From Melieria omissa (taxonomy: Eukaryota > Arthropoda > Insecta > Diptera > Ulidiidae): a stretch of 64,000 nucleotides of DNA. The position numbers and the translations under genes are program-made. Location of the stretch: contig OZ020269.1 in the NCBI GenBank assembly GCA_963971225.1, positions 12,176,701-12,240,700 of the forward strand, given 5' to 3'. The notes below the pieces were generated by a model that was given only the letters and a program-made list of their open reading frames with translations, had not been told where the DNA came from and did no database searches. How positions within the stretch are numbered: the first letter of the stretch is position 1; each line of letters opens with the position of its first letter. Below are positions 37,816 to 48,860 of this stretch, piece after piece.

Positions 37816-38739
37816 TTAATGATTTGTTATGGTCGGAGTTGGATGGTATTGATCTGGACAACGTTTACTTTCAACAAGACGGCGCTACGTGCCGCACAAG
37901 CAACGAAACCATTGCTCTTTTACGGGAAAAGTTTCCGGACCGTGTTATCTCTGGAAGAGGTGATCACAATTGGCCACCGAGATCTTGGGATTTAACACCT
38001 TGCGACTTCTTCCTTTGGGGCCATGTGAAAGATAAGGTGTACAGCCCAGCGTCGATTCAAGACCTCAAAGATAGAATTCGTGAGGCTATCGAGGACATAG
38101 GGCAGCCACTTTGCGATTTGGTTATGGAAAATTTCATGAAAAGGATATGGTCCTGTAAGCGTGGTCGTGGTGGCCATTTGGCTAATGTTGTTTTTCATTA
38201 TTAACGGCATACCTTCCTCATTATTATGAAATAAACATCCGATCATTTATCTCAAAAAATGTTACTTTCTTTGAATACCAAAATAACACCTCTTGTTGGA
38301 AAACCCTGTATAAGTCCCAGATAATGTTCAAAAATTACTGGTGCGAAAAGTGACTACACAGTAGTCTGTAGTCAGTACTTCACAACACGTGTTTTGGTTA
38401 GCATAACCTAACTAATTCATACTTGGTATACGTTCAGAAGTGTAAGCGTGCTCTTTGTGCATTAAAAAAAAATATCTGAAATTATGTAAACATGTTCTTT
38501 TACTTATTTACAGCACATTTAGTTCAATTATACAGAAATATCTGCACTGGCCAAAAGTCGTATTGAAAGGGTTAATCTGCCATCCTAACCTAACCTAACG
38601 CAACTTAAATCCTAAGGCCTTAATGGCCAAAACTTTTTCTCTCTATTAACTACTTGCTGAGGCTGAGAAAATGTGATTTGTCGGACTTACAATAGCACAG
38701 TCTCGCTTAAAGAAAACGTCAATTAAATTGTGGAGGAAC

Positions 38740-38905
38740 CTTAGCAGTAGTGCACACAGAATTTTATTTGGGGGTAGGGGGCAGCGTTTGCGACCAACTT
38801 TTGAGCCTAATACCATTTGAAATCATATTTTTCATTACCAATTTTTGTATTTGAAGGGGATTTGAAGCCCTACACTCCTCCTCCATCTATGTGCGCTACT
38901 GAGCC
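38740..38905 (+). repeat. Interspersed repeat family A, copy
   Basis: Contains tgcacacagaattttatttg, gggggtagggggcagcg, acttttgagcctaataccat, a ttgtatttgaaggggatttg segment and tgtgcgctactga. Related copies lie at 20150-20290 (inverted), 57780-58010 and 59080-59200, with a partial one near 59800-59915. The family is not assigned. Confidence 0.6.
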
Positions 38906-39786
38906 TTAGACATTTTCAATATGTTTCTAAAGGACGATGAGACTGCTGATCACTACATTAGTATTCAATTAGTATTCACCACCACAACCCAACTTTCGGA
39001 CGTTCCAGGCACTTGCGCTCTCATTCAGATATCATTCGCAGTGATTAAATTCTGATCCAATAATTAGAGAAACATTATTCTTAATACAATGGCAATCTTT
39101 TCAAATCCTGTTAGCATATTAGAAAATCTAAAGTGAAGTATGCTTAGTCAGCTGCGACAATAGCTTTGAAGATGTCTCCTTGGAACATTGCTGAGAGACC
39201 AGTGGCCAAAACAAAACGATTTACTGCTCCCACCGTTGATATTTGAACTCACAACTTCAATCATTAATCATCAAACATCCACAGTAAATGAGTGCAGAAC
39301 CACTTAAGAAGGCTATTCAATCTCAATTTATGTTTCTAATGTTTATTTTGCCAAAGCAAACTCATTCACTTCCAAAGCTTTGAAATGGCCCACTTTATTC
39401 TTAATCAAAGCAAAAATTACACATTGCCTTGAAAGCAAAACTCCATCAATAGCATTTAATACCCGAATTGCACAGAAAATGCTATCAAAATACTTAGCAA
39501 TATTTGCACTGCAAACATATTTTCACGCCTATGAAAGCAGCACTTAGCTTTTGACCTTTTCTGTGTTGTCATTTGCCGCTCGTCAGCCGCACACACTATT
39601 TCTCTAACTCTGGGAACTTTCATTACCACGTAAGCACTTTCAGCTCAACCAACAACAAGTGTACCAATGCTTTTATTTTTACTATGTGTTGGGATTTAAA
39701 GTTTCTTTACTTCTCACACACACATGCACACAGCAAAAAATGCCCAAAATCAAAGCAGGCGAATATGCAAACAAACACTCCCACAA

Positions 39787-39789
39787 ACA

Positions 39790-39813
<24 letters not shown>
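39787..39813 (+). repeat. CA microsatellite
   Basis: (CA)n of about 12 units. A short (CT)n tract follows at 39987-40007. Confidence 0.9.
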
Positions 39814-39820
<7 letters not shown>

Positions 39821-40659
39821 AAAAACCACCCAAAAGCGCGCTCCATAAATTCTGTCTTTGTCAATTTTTTTTCATCAGACTTTTGTTGGTGCTGCTTTAA
39901 TATTTTCTCCTTTATGTAATTTATTCATTGCAAATTGTACCAAGTAAAAGCTGGTTCTTCTTTCTCTCTCTAGTTCGCACATGATGCTCTCTCTCTCTCT
40001 CTCTCTCCTTTATATGAGCTGATATGTTGTTTGGTGTTGCGCTGCATAGCCAACTGATTGGCAGCATTTACCGTCTGTCGCTTTGTATGCAAATGACATT
40101 TTGATTAGAATTTATGCGCAGTGAAAAAATTAACATGTTGTTGCGTATTAAATTTAATAATGCCCGGATTTGCGAGCACACAAAATCTTTTTCATGTACT
40201 TATTATTAGCGAAAGACACGCAGAAAGCCTCGGCATAATGGGCTGCTGTCACTAAACAGAGAGAGAAAGAGAAAGCAAAGGAGAGAGAAGCAGCAAGCAA
40301 GCAACAGCCGAAAGAACCAAATGCGTGAAATTTGAATTTCGGTAAATTGTGCAAATTGATTGCATTTAGTTGTGTTGTTGGCTGTCAAAAAATTTATCTC
40401 AGCAGAGGCGCCTCTGTTAGATCTAATAAAAGGTCATTGTTCAGTTTTAGCCGGATTTATTTTAATATTTCAAATACGCCTAAATGTATGCTTTTGTCAA
40501 GCGGGACGTACGGTTTAGTGAAGGTGCGCATAGTGTTTGCAGTAGATGCTAAAATTTGCTGGCATACTTTTAGGCTGTACAAAAAATATATAATAACCTG
40601 GTTGATTGGTTGAAGATGAAGCGTAGGTGGCATACATTGATTGATTGAGGCAATTTCGA

Positions 40660-42030
40660 AGTTTATATTTAGTTTATATTTAGCTTATAAATAGATATCT
40701 AAAAATATTTTGGAATCCTCAAGTTTGCACAGCTTTTCTTAGAGTGTTACAAAAAAAATGAATATAAATAATTTTTTAAAAATAAATAAAACGGTGAACT
40801 TAACTCAGAGGACTTTACATGAAAACAATAAAGTGGCTTTTCTACACTAAAAATGTATACAAACAACAAAACATGGCAATGTGTACAAACAAAAAACCAT
40901 CATCAATATTTGTACATAATTTCTATAAATTGTTTTAAAAGTTTTAATTCGAATTAATTCAAAAACATTAACGAAAAACTGAACTCAAACAAGTTTATTT
41001 AAACACCAAAAAATGGCTTTGCTACACGAAAAATCTATGAACTTAAATAAAAATACCCCGAGCAAGATTTGTGCATCATTTCTAAAAACTGTTAAGAATT
41101 TTCATGTAAAATATTTTTTTTAAATAAATTAAAATTTGAACTACACTCTGAGAACTTGACTTAGAAGACTTTACATGAAGACAAGAAAGTGGCTTTGCTA
41201 CACTCGAAAAGAACACAAAAAACACAAATTTACACAAATGTATACAAACTAAAAATTACCAACAATATTTCTAAATTATTTCTATAAATTTATAAAAATT
41301 CTAATTCGAATTAATTTTTAAAAATAAATAAAAACTTGAACTAAACACAGAAAAGTTTAGTTAAATACCAGAAAATCGCTTTGCTACGAAAAGAAATCTA
41401 CATACTGAAATAAACAAACCTCGTTTCTAAAAATTGTTTAAAATTTAATAAAAATATGTAAAAATTAAAAACATTAAAAAGAATTAAACTCAAAGAACAA
41501 CACAAAAAATGTATAAACTTACAAATAAAAATCCATCAGCAGTATTTGTTCATCACTTCTATAAATGGTTGAAAATTTTAATGCAAATAAATTTTTACAA
41601 TTAAATAAAAACTTGAACTGAACTCAGACAACTTCACTTAAGCACCAGAAAGTTGCTTTGCTACACGAGAAGAAATCTACGAAATCAAATTAAGAGACCC
41701 CAAGCGATATTTGTGCATCATTGCTACATACTGTTAAAAATTTTTAATATTTAAAAATTTTTTAAAATGAACTTAAACTTGAATTAAACTCAAAGAACTT
41801 TATCGAAAGGCTAGAAAGAAGCTTTTCGGCAACAAAAATTTATAAACTTACAAAAAAAAACCATCAGCAACATTTGCACATCATTTCAATAAAATGTTAA
41901 CAATTTTAATGCAAATTAATTTCATAAAATAAATAAAAATTTAAACCAAACTCATACAAGTTTACTCAAACAACAGAAAGTACATATATTTGCTACACAA
42001 AAAATTGATTAACTTACAAAACAGAAAATG
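40660..42030 (+). repeat. AT-rich tandem array, period ~180 bp
   Basis: Phrases gtggctttgctacacgaaa, aatctatgaacttaaataaa, atttgtgcatcatttctaaa and aacttgaactaaactcaga repeat about every 170-190 bp. Alternate units resemble each other more, suggesting a ~350-bp dimer. Around seven units are recognisable. Confidence 0.8.
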
Positions 42031-42769
42031 CAAACTTAATGACTAAAAGTTGACACAAAGCATCTCAAAACAAATATGATAACTGTCAAATAACTGGCAA
42101 TTCATATAATCCCAATAAGTCAAAGATATTAGGAAAACAAAACACACACAGCTGCAATCCTCACAGCACAACAAAATAAATTTCGGCTAAGCCGCATTGG
42201 CCAAGACGTATTCTGCAGTTTAATGAAAGCAAATACGATGTCAATAAAATTTATTGAGTTTAACGTCATAAAGTAGGCAGCATTAAATACTGATTAAACA
42301 CAAATGACATTAAGCTATGTGCAATATAAATACATACATACACACATATCAATTTAATTATTTTCTACATAAATGCCTATTTGACTTGACAACTGAGAAA
42401 TGTAACAAAGAAAATTTGCACGCTTAAAGAAGTTAAAGATTTTCCAAAACGATTTGTTGTGATTAGAATTGATTAGATTAGAAATGTATTTAAACACTTG
42501 TCTTAAGAGGCAAAGAGACAGAATTAGTAAAGAAGAATGCTTCTTTAATCAAGGAAAAATTAAAAAAAAACTTGGCCCCAGTTTTTTTGGAGACTATTTC
42601 AAAGTTCAATGGTTAACTTTTCGCTCTCATAAAACAATAAAATGTTTATATACATAAGTTTATAAGTTTTCAGTGAATACATAGATAGATGAAAACATAG
42701 TTCTAAATGGGGATATTTAGTAAAAAAAAGTAAAACGAAATCCATTTAAAACCACGTTTAACCACAGAT

Positions 42770-43033
42770 TTGGATATTTTTATTATTTCCCCAATAGATG
42801 ATTTTAGTTATCTATATCTCGCTTTGTATAACTACAATGAGATTACGCTGGATGGCATTAGAAAGATAAGATTTCGAACTAAAATAACTTTTCAGACAGT
42901 GTTATGCTTGCTTGACCCAGTTTTGTCTGAGCTCTCGTTAAAAATGGACACCCGCAAACAGAAAATAGGCCATGTTTTACAGTTCTTATCTTCTACTGAA
43001 GTTTTAACTTTTAATAAATTGTTCTCTACGTAA
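42770..43033 (+). other. Possible transposase relic (87 codons)
   Basis: The frame includes IRKIRFRTKITFQTVLCLLDPVLSELS. The FR-x-x-K-x-TFxxVLxLLxPxL pattern weakly recalls the N terminus of PIF/Harbinger transposases. A related DNA string (cttctcagacagttttatga then ttgcttggc) occurs near 19985, so the segment is repetitive. The family call is a guess. Confidence 0.25.
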
Positions 43034-44339
43034 TAAAGGAAATGGAAGTTTCATAACAAGTTTTGTTTAAACAATAAAAAAATTTTGCTTAAAAAATGTT
43101 CGAATATTTCTACTTTTAAATATTTGAAAAATATCTTAAAAAATCCGCTTTTCCTATGAAAATTGTACAACTGTTTCAGTTATTTCTTTGCATTTTATAA
43201 TTAACAATTTTTTTCAAAACAATTCCTATGTCTATGTTTTTGTTTAGGGCGTTGAATGAATCTGATTTGTCATATAATTTCGGCGTAAATGCAAATTTAA
43301 ATGCAATTACAAGGCAATCACACAAATAAAGTCGACGTAAGGAGGACATAGCAGAACAAATATAACAACACAAACACACTAAAGGAAATGCGTACATATG
43401 TATGCATGTGTGTGTGTATATACTGTTATACTTATATACTCGTATAAGCATACAAATTTCACATACCAAGTCTCATGTAGCATCATGCGTACAAAAGTCA
43501 GTGGGAACGTTGCCACATGGAAGTAAAAAAAAAAAGAAATCTAAAAGCGGAAATGCCAACGAATGAAAAGGAAATGAGCGAATTTAACGGAATGCAGCGA
43601 TGTGAACAGAAATCGTGCGTAATGTAAATTATTAACAATGAGGACAATAACAATGAAAACAGATTTACGGAAAGTCTCCAACAACAAACACAACAACAAC
43701 AACAACAGCTACTACGACAACGTAGAATCGCGTGTGGTAGGCATTGAAGCGACAGTAGGAAAAATCAGATCAGAGTAGAAAGAAGCATATAAATTTGCAG
43801 AGGTAAAAATTACGCCAAAGAATGCCAAGTATTAGAAGAGGGGGAAAGAAGTAAAAAATGGGTAAAAAGAGAGGAATGAAAAAGAAAGAAAAAGTAGGCA
43901 GCGCATGCATGAAGCATGAAAATTTAATGAAACAACTGAAGGTGAAACGGCAAATAAAGAAGAGACATGAACAAGATGGGGTAGAGAAGAAAAGAAAGAA
44001 AAGGCATTTGGAAATTAAAGCAAAAATGGCGGAACTGAGAAGAGGGAAAATGCGAAAAGAGAGCAGTGTGTTGGAAATTAAAGAAAAATTATGACAATAA
44101 AAAAATATAAAAATAAAAATAAAGCTAGGAACCAAAACCAAAGGGAAAGAGACACTTAACAAAACAATGACTGAATGAGAAGAATTAATGAAAGAATAAA
44201 GCAAAAGAGCAAAAGCATTAAAGCAAAAGAGAAAACTAAAGAGAAATGAAAAGATTTTCTCAACATTTTGCATGAAAGTGAATTTTTAGTTAATTTAATA
44301 GAAAATTAAAATGTGCATGGTTTTTAATTTAATTTCATG

Positions 44340-45080
44340 GTTTTTAATTTAATGAGATAATGTCAAAAAATCGCATGCGAGAAATAAAAATTAAATTTAC
44401 CCAACAGAAAATGTCGCAAATCAAACTGAGTAAAATGTTAAAAATATAGTGAATACAGTGAAAAAAGTGAGTGAATTGCATGCGAGAAATAACAATGAAA
44501 TTTACACAACAGAAAATTCCGCAAATCAAACTGAGTAAAATGTAGAACACAAGATATCTAAACTAAAAATGTTCATGATTTTTAACTAAACATTGGGCAA
44601 ACTTTAATGAATAAATAAATAAAATAACAAATAAAATAACAATTGCATGAGAGAAATAACAATTAAATTTACCCAAAAGAAAATTCCGCAAATCAAAATA
44701 ATTTAATGAATACAATGAAGAAAAATTGCATGCGAGAAATAATAATTAAATTTAAGCAACGAAAAATTTCTAAATCAATTTAACTAAAATTTTACTAAAA
44801 AGCTATAGAAATTCTAGGCACACATTTTTTTACTATATTTTGAAATTATTTACCCAACAGAAAATTTCGAAAATAAAACTGAGTAAAATGTTAAATGTTA
44901 GATATCTTTTATCTAAACTGACAATTTTCATGATTTTTAATTAAATTTTATGCAAACTATGATAAATAAAATACAGTGAACAAAAAATTGCATGCGAGAA
45001 ATAATAATTAAATTTAAGCAACGAAAAAATTTCCAAATCAATTTAACTAAAGTTTTACTAAAAAGCTATAAAAAATCTAG
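44340..45080 (+). repeat. Diverged tandem array of GCATGCGAGAAATAA units
   Basis: gcatgcgagaaataacaatt, aaatttacccaacagaaaat and cgcaaatcaaactgagtaaa recur near 44372, 44478, 44645, 44728 and 44993. A second module, atttaactaaaattttacta then aaaagctata, recurs near 44780 and 45050. Two interleaved module types are present. Confidence 0.78.
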
Positions 45081-45503
45081 ACACCATTTGTTTTACTTAT
45101 TTTGAAAATCACACAACTTTAAAGAATAAAAAGCAAAGAAAGTCAAGAAAAACTCGCATGCACGAAATTTTAATTGATTTAACGCAACGCAAAAATTCCG
45201 CAAGTCAAGCTGAGAGGAAACGTGAAAAAACTGCGAAATTGATTCGCACTTGGAATGAGTTTTAAATTTCCAAAGCATATTTCAAGGCGTACAACGTGTC
45301 TAATGTCTGTGTTGTAGGTTTTGGTCTATGCAAAATCGGTATGTGTGTTTATGTGTACGCGTGCGTGTAGTACGTGTTGCAATGTGTGTGTGCTTGTGAC
45401 AGAAATATATGGTACAACAACACTTTAGCTCCGGCTACCCCGCCCCACACCTCAAGGATACACACATCTGTATGGCTTTTTGGCGCCCACTCAGCCTACT
45501 TAC

Positions 45504-45641
45504 CGCTATCACATTCTTCGTTGACATTCATCTCCAGCATTTTGGTGTGTGTGATGTCCTTGTGCGATGCCAGAAATAGCACCACGTCCCGCTTCTCGTT
45601 TTTAATTGGCACAATGTCAAAGAGACACCAAAACGGTGAGC
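45504..45641 (-). CDS. Elk: Elk potassium channel exon: second half of PAS domain
   Basis: First Elk exon in the window in transcription order, 138 nt. It encodes about 45 residues beginning (G)[16 protein letters not shown] and continuing through [12 protein letters not shown], the conserved C-terminal half of the EAG-type PAS domain, which in this family folds at the cytoplasmic N terminus and modulates gating. The acceptor reads CGGCTAG|GC and the donor GATAGCG|GTAAGT. The exon starts and ends in phase 1: the previous exon must supply one base (G gives the expected glycine before SPFWC), and the final G joins CT of the exon at 22845 to make alanine. After the PAS strand comes an acidic tail, [13 protein letters not shown]. 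The PAS start must lie upstream of 64000 in window coordinates. Family assignment is firm. The choice of Elk over eag or erg rests on the later S4-S5 exon. Confidence 0.93.
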
Positions 45642-45940
45642 CTAGCCGCCGATACGGAAAGAACAAATTAAAACAACACAATGAGTTTCGACATTATACA
45701 AACATGATTACATAAATACATATCAGTGTGAGAGTGTCTTTGTGTGAGTATTACTGTTGTGCGTTCGTTTTAAATTGCAATTTATTTTCTTCTTCTGCGC
45801 TCTGTTCTAATCATCATAATTGCAAAGGTGATAAAACGCAGCTGTTGTCATAAGCACATACACGAAAGTTTATGTATGCTGACATATGTAAAGTATACAG
45901 TTACTATGAAACAACAACATATTCGACTTAAGCCGCTTAC

Positions 45941-46009
45941 GCTGCCATGAAGCAATGTTGCCACGTGGCGTCGGTGTCATGTTGGAGCTGGCGTTGACGG
46001 CGCTGCTGA
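45941..46009 (-). other. Candidate alternative Elk first or cassette exon
   Basis: About 300 bp upstream of the PAS exon, a GC-rich minus-strand segment sits between GCTGCAG (ending at 46010) and GGCAGC|GTAAGC (donor at 45940). It is 69 nt and open, and its phase fits the PAS exon acceptor (final C plus GC gives Arg, then SPFWC). Inside is an ATG at 45980-45978 in the context CAACATG, which matches the fly start consensus. From it the frame reads MTPTPRGNIASWQ and would join the PAS exon, giving a channel with a truncated PAS domain. It could equally be chance: 23 codons without a stop is weak evidence. Confidence 0.3.
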
Positions 46010-46629
46010 CTGCAGCTGCAGCTGCATTAAATTTATATTCTTTATAATTGCTTCCTATAACAAAAGGAAAACCAATGCGAATTTCTTGAGAACTCCTTGA
46101 ATAGGACGTGATAACGTCTTTGTTTGAAATAATCTTACTTTAATTCATGTAGACAGCAACCATGTTAAACAAGGATGCTGTGATTTCATTGTATTAAATG
46201 TGTTTTCTGCTTTACTATCACTTGAAATAAATAAGTTCTGGTAGTGGTTTCAATGCTTTAAGTGGGCATATTTAGGCAAAAGGTCATCATCATCAATACA
46301 CATTCATATTTGTAGTGAGTTGATCCTAACTTAACTAATACCAGCAAAAAGTGGATTCTATTAGAGAACAAAATAACATTCAAATATCCTTTAGAGAAGT
46401 GGCAAATTCCAGAAGTTGCACATTTAATGTTGATCATCAAATTGCTTAGAAACTCTGTATAAGTAAGATAAGTAAGTAGATTCAAATCAGATACAAGCTC
46501 AGCAGAGATGATTTATCAAGAACGCAACTAAGTAACTCATATAACTATAGACTTATTAAAACAAGTGACAGTGTGAGAAAAATTAGGCACAGCAAAAAAA
46601 GGATTAAAAAATATTGGAAATAATTTGAT

Positions 46630-46965
46630 GTAAGTCACCAGTCATTGGCGCGTTGGTTTCTCATACCAGAGACCGTTGGTTCGAATCACAGCTCGGGCTG
46701 CTTAAATGTTCATCTACTTCTATCGCTATCCACATGAAGCATATAAGGATTACAAGACTCGCACAAGTGCATTCTTGGCAGGCAATGGCAAAACATCCAA
46801 GTGTGAAAGAAAACTGCCAACAGCCGTTTGGATTTGGCGTTAAATTGTAGATCACTACCCTCATCCACTTGAAATGTGTGTAACATTGTTGCAACGACCA
46901 CCTTCAGGTCTCCGAGTGTGTCTCTTACGGACGTGGCTACCGCAACCTAACCTTAGTCTTGCGTA
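46630..46965 (+). mobile_element. tRNA-derived SINE-like element
   Basis: Near 46645-46700 are tggcgcgttgg (A-box-like), a tctcataccagaga stem-loop-like string, and ggttcgaatca (B-box-like) at tRNA spacing. This is followed by ~250 bp of unrelated body and an aacctaacctta end. The anticodon stem is imperfect, so it is more likely a SINE head than a tRNA gene. The 3' limit is approximate. Confidence 0.45.
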
Positions 46966-47189
46966 TATTTCCTGAACTTTTTTAAAGATCGCTGAAAGAA
47001 TGAGTGTAAGAAATAAATCTTTATACACTTTTAATCACATCAGAATCCAAGATACACAATCTTATTCAAGCAAATACGAAACAGACACCGGCAAAGTTTT
47101 CAATGCTGTCCGCTTTCTAGAGACAGAATAATCCAAAAGCAAATCATTACCGAATGCAAATCTTTACTGTAAGAATTTTCATGGTAATA

Positions 47190-47850
47190 AAGCGACCAGA
47201 GGTATAACAACCCAGAAGGAGGATGTTTAGCTGGTGGTATAACAACCCAGAAAACCCAAACCCAGGCTTTGACTGCTTTGTTGATAGGGACGCGTCTAGA
47301 CTGGAATTGCTCTTATGATGATGTACCACAAATTTCCAGCAGACACCAGATGGGTCCATAACAAAACATGCAACATAGCAAAACAGGTCTATCCAACGCT
47401 CAACCAGAGCAGATGCAAAGAATTGGTCCAACTAAATAAACCCTGACAGTTGGAATCATAAGTGAAAACTGTCTTATTGGTTAATACGCCAGTAGACTAG
47501 GTTGCTATTCAATAACTTCTGGTATATAACTTTAACCACAAGTTTTTAACAAACACCAGATGAGACGATGAACCAGAGCAGAAGAAAGAAAGGTCGTCAT
47601 AGAACCGACAGTTGGAATCATAACTGGGAGCTGCTTTATTGGTTGACACGCCAGTAGACTAGAATTTCTATACAATAACTTCTGATATATGACTTGTACC
47701 ACAAACATGCACCACTGTGCAACAGATTTGGCTAACGATCAACCTAAGCTAATCAAAAGAATGAAAACCCATCATAAGACTGGCAGTTGGAATCATAACT
47801 GGGAACTGCTTTATTGGCTGACACGCCAGTGGACTAGAAGTACATTAGAA
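47190..47850 (+). repeat. Tandem array, period ~180 bp
   Basis: gacagttggaatcataactg, ctgctttattggttgacacg, ccagtagactag, tacaataacttctgatatat and accacaaacatgca recur near 47445, 47608 and 47785. A partial unit precedes them (47310-47420), and the start has a doubled ggtataacaacccagaa (47198 and 47234). Confidence 0.8.
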
Positions 47851-47989
47851 GTAAACAATGTCTTCACGAAAAGTGTAAAATACTTTCTTTGCATATATTT
47901 TTTTTTTAACAGGAACAAACGCGCAGGGGATGACTCCTATTAATGCGAAGTATTGCGTTGGTTCAGGAAGGATATAAAGGTTAGGAGAT

Positions 47990-48860
47990 AGGGTTATGAG
48001 TGAAGTGCCGTTCTCTCTCAATCTCCACAGAGCTGGGACGCTTTGTGAAAGAGTATGAATGACAACAAGTGGTGCTGTCATCCGCAAACGAGTAGATGGG
48101 ATTCTTCGTCAACGACAACAGGTCGTTGATGAAGATCCTGCCGACACCATAGGCAATAAATTTTGACACGAGTGCTTCATGCTTCGAAAAATTTAATGCA
48201 ACAACCTTGCTTTCACCAAGGTTTAGAATGCTATGGTTCTAAACCTCGGTTCCGCAAGCGAGTAGATGGGATTCTTCGTCAATGACAACAGGTCGTTGAT
48301 GAAGATCAGGAAAAGGGTTGGAGAAAGGACCGAACCCTGTGGCACTCACGCGCTATGGGAATGCTTTTCCGAGGCTATGCCGTCTATTACAACACGAATA
48401 GAGCGATCATAGAGGAAGCTCGTTATCCACCGAGAGAAGATACTACCGACACAACCAATCCAATGCAACAACCCTGCTTTCACCGAGGTTTAAAATGCTA
48501 TGGTTCTATTTCTCGGGGAGGACCGCCATAAGGTCTCCCGTCGATCGCTGTCTTCGGAAGCCGTATTGGCGGTCACTTAGCAGTATATTGTGCTCCAGAT
48601 ATTTCACAAGGTTGAAGTTTACAATGTTTTCCATTGCTTTGGAAAGCACCGTGGAAATTGCTATAGGTCGGTAGTTCGCAGGGTCAGTAGTCTTGCCGTT
48701 TTTAGGAACTGGTTGAACACTTCTACCTTCCAGCATGTCGGAAATACGCCTGTGGTGTATGACATGCTGAAAAGTTTACGTAATGGACAAGCCAGCGAAG
48801 TAGCGCACTTTTTGAGCACTAGAAAGAATGGACTTTTGTATCTTGGGGATCACTAAATGA
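47990..48860 (-). pseudogene. Rearranged fragment of a LINE reverse transcriptase
   Basis: Read on the minus strand from 48860: SYTTGVFPTCW, then VQPVPKNGKTTDPANYRPIA and DRQYGFRRQRSTGDL (fingers of a jockey-like non-LTR reverse transcriptase). Next come SSFLYDRSIRVVIDG and VPQGSVLSPTLFLIFINDLL near 48430-48300, with a stop just before VPQG. Finally INDLLSL and the catalytic-core FADDST near 48080. The palm segment between RSTGDL and the DRSIRV block is lost. About 60 bp (the INDLL region) is present twice (48079-48133 and 48249-48305), and another ~60-bp piece recurs at 48186 and 48462, so it has been shuffled as well as truncated. Confidence 0.82.

Larger units (their letters stand above)
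35791..38204 (+). pseudogene. Broken DD41D transposase (split by piggyBac)
   Basis: The N-terminal piece (35791-36021) starts MERHTLQQRIEIIKIHYKNG and then jumps from the helix-turn-helix region to ENPRVIVEKPLHPQRVTVWC, so the part with the first catalytic Asp is deleted. A TGA at 36019-36021 interrupts it. The frame resumes as SGGVIGPYFFENE up to YREM at the TTAA, and continues after the insertion (37820-38204) as DLLWSELDG, VYFQQDGATC (second Asp), NWPPRSWDLTPCDFFLWG (third Asp), ending RGGHLANVVFHY. It cannot be active. Confidence 0.85.
35677..38308 (+). mobile_element. DD41D (rosa-like) Tc1/mariner element, interrupted
   Basis: The ends are inverted repeats of about 30 bp: the left reads tagggttttccaacaaaagg, and the right, inverted, reads cagggttttccaacaagagg. 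Both are flanked by TA. Without the 1,705-bp piggyBac insert and one TTAA, it is about 920 bp. It codes for a broken transposase with Tc1/mariner motifs. The spacing of 41 residues between the second and third catalytic Asp matches the DD41D group first described from Ceratitis (rosa). Confidence 0.85.
35653..38571. mobile_element. Outer piggyBac-like MITE hosting a transposon nest
   Basis: TTAA at 35649-35652 is followed by CCCTTTCAATAC, and GTATTGAAAGGG at 38560-38571 is followed by TTAA. This gives 12-bp inverted ends flanked by a TTAA target duplication, the pattern of piggyBac-type elements. Without the inner insertion the element would be only about 285 bp (35653-35676 plus 38309-38571), with no coding capacity. 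Its identification rests on these short ends, so it is less certain than the two inner elements. Confidence 0.6.
22846..45503 (-). other. Elk intron between PAS and linker exons
   Basis: A complete 22,658-bp intron with donor GTAAGT at 45503 and acceptor CAG at 22846. It carries at least six diverged tandem arrays, an inverted repeat (27.05-28.92 kb) and the three-deep transposon nest. Stretches with nothing recognisable beyond simple repeats are 23220-24718, 25400-27040, 30320-32570, 33520-34920, 38905-39780, 40010-40660 and 42030-44340. Positions 33700-34130 and 34560-34760 are GC-richer and non-repetitive. Confidence 0.88.

Noticed and set aside
43858..44094. Lys/Arg-rich 78-codon frame (nuclear-protein look)
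   Set aside because: The DNA is a purine-rich low-complexity stretch; the amino-acid bias follows from base composition.
46640..46705. A functional tRNA gene
   Set aside because: A- and B-box-like strings are present, but the anticodon and acceptor stems do not pair well; a SINE head fits better.
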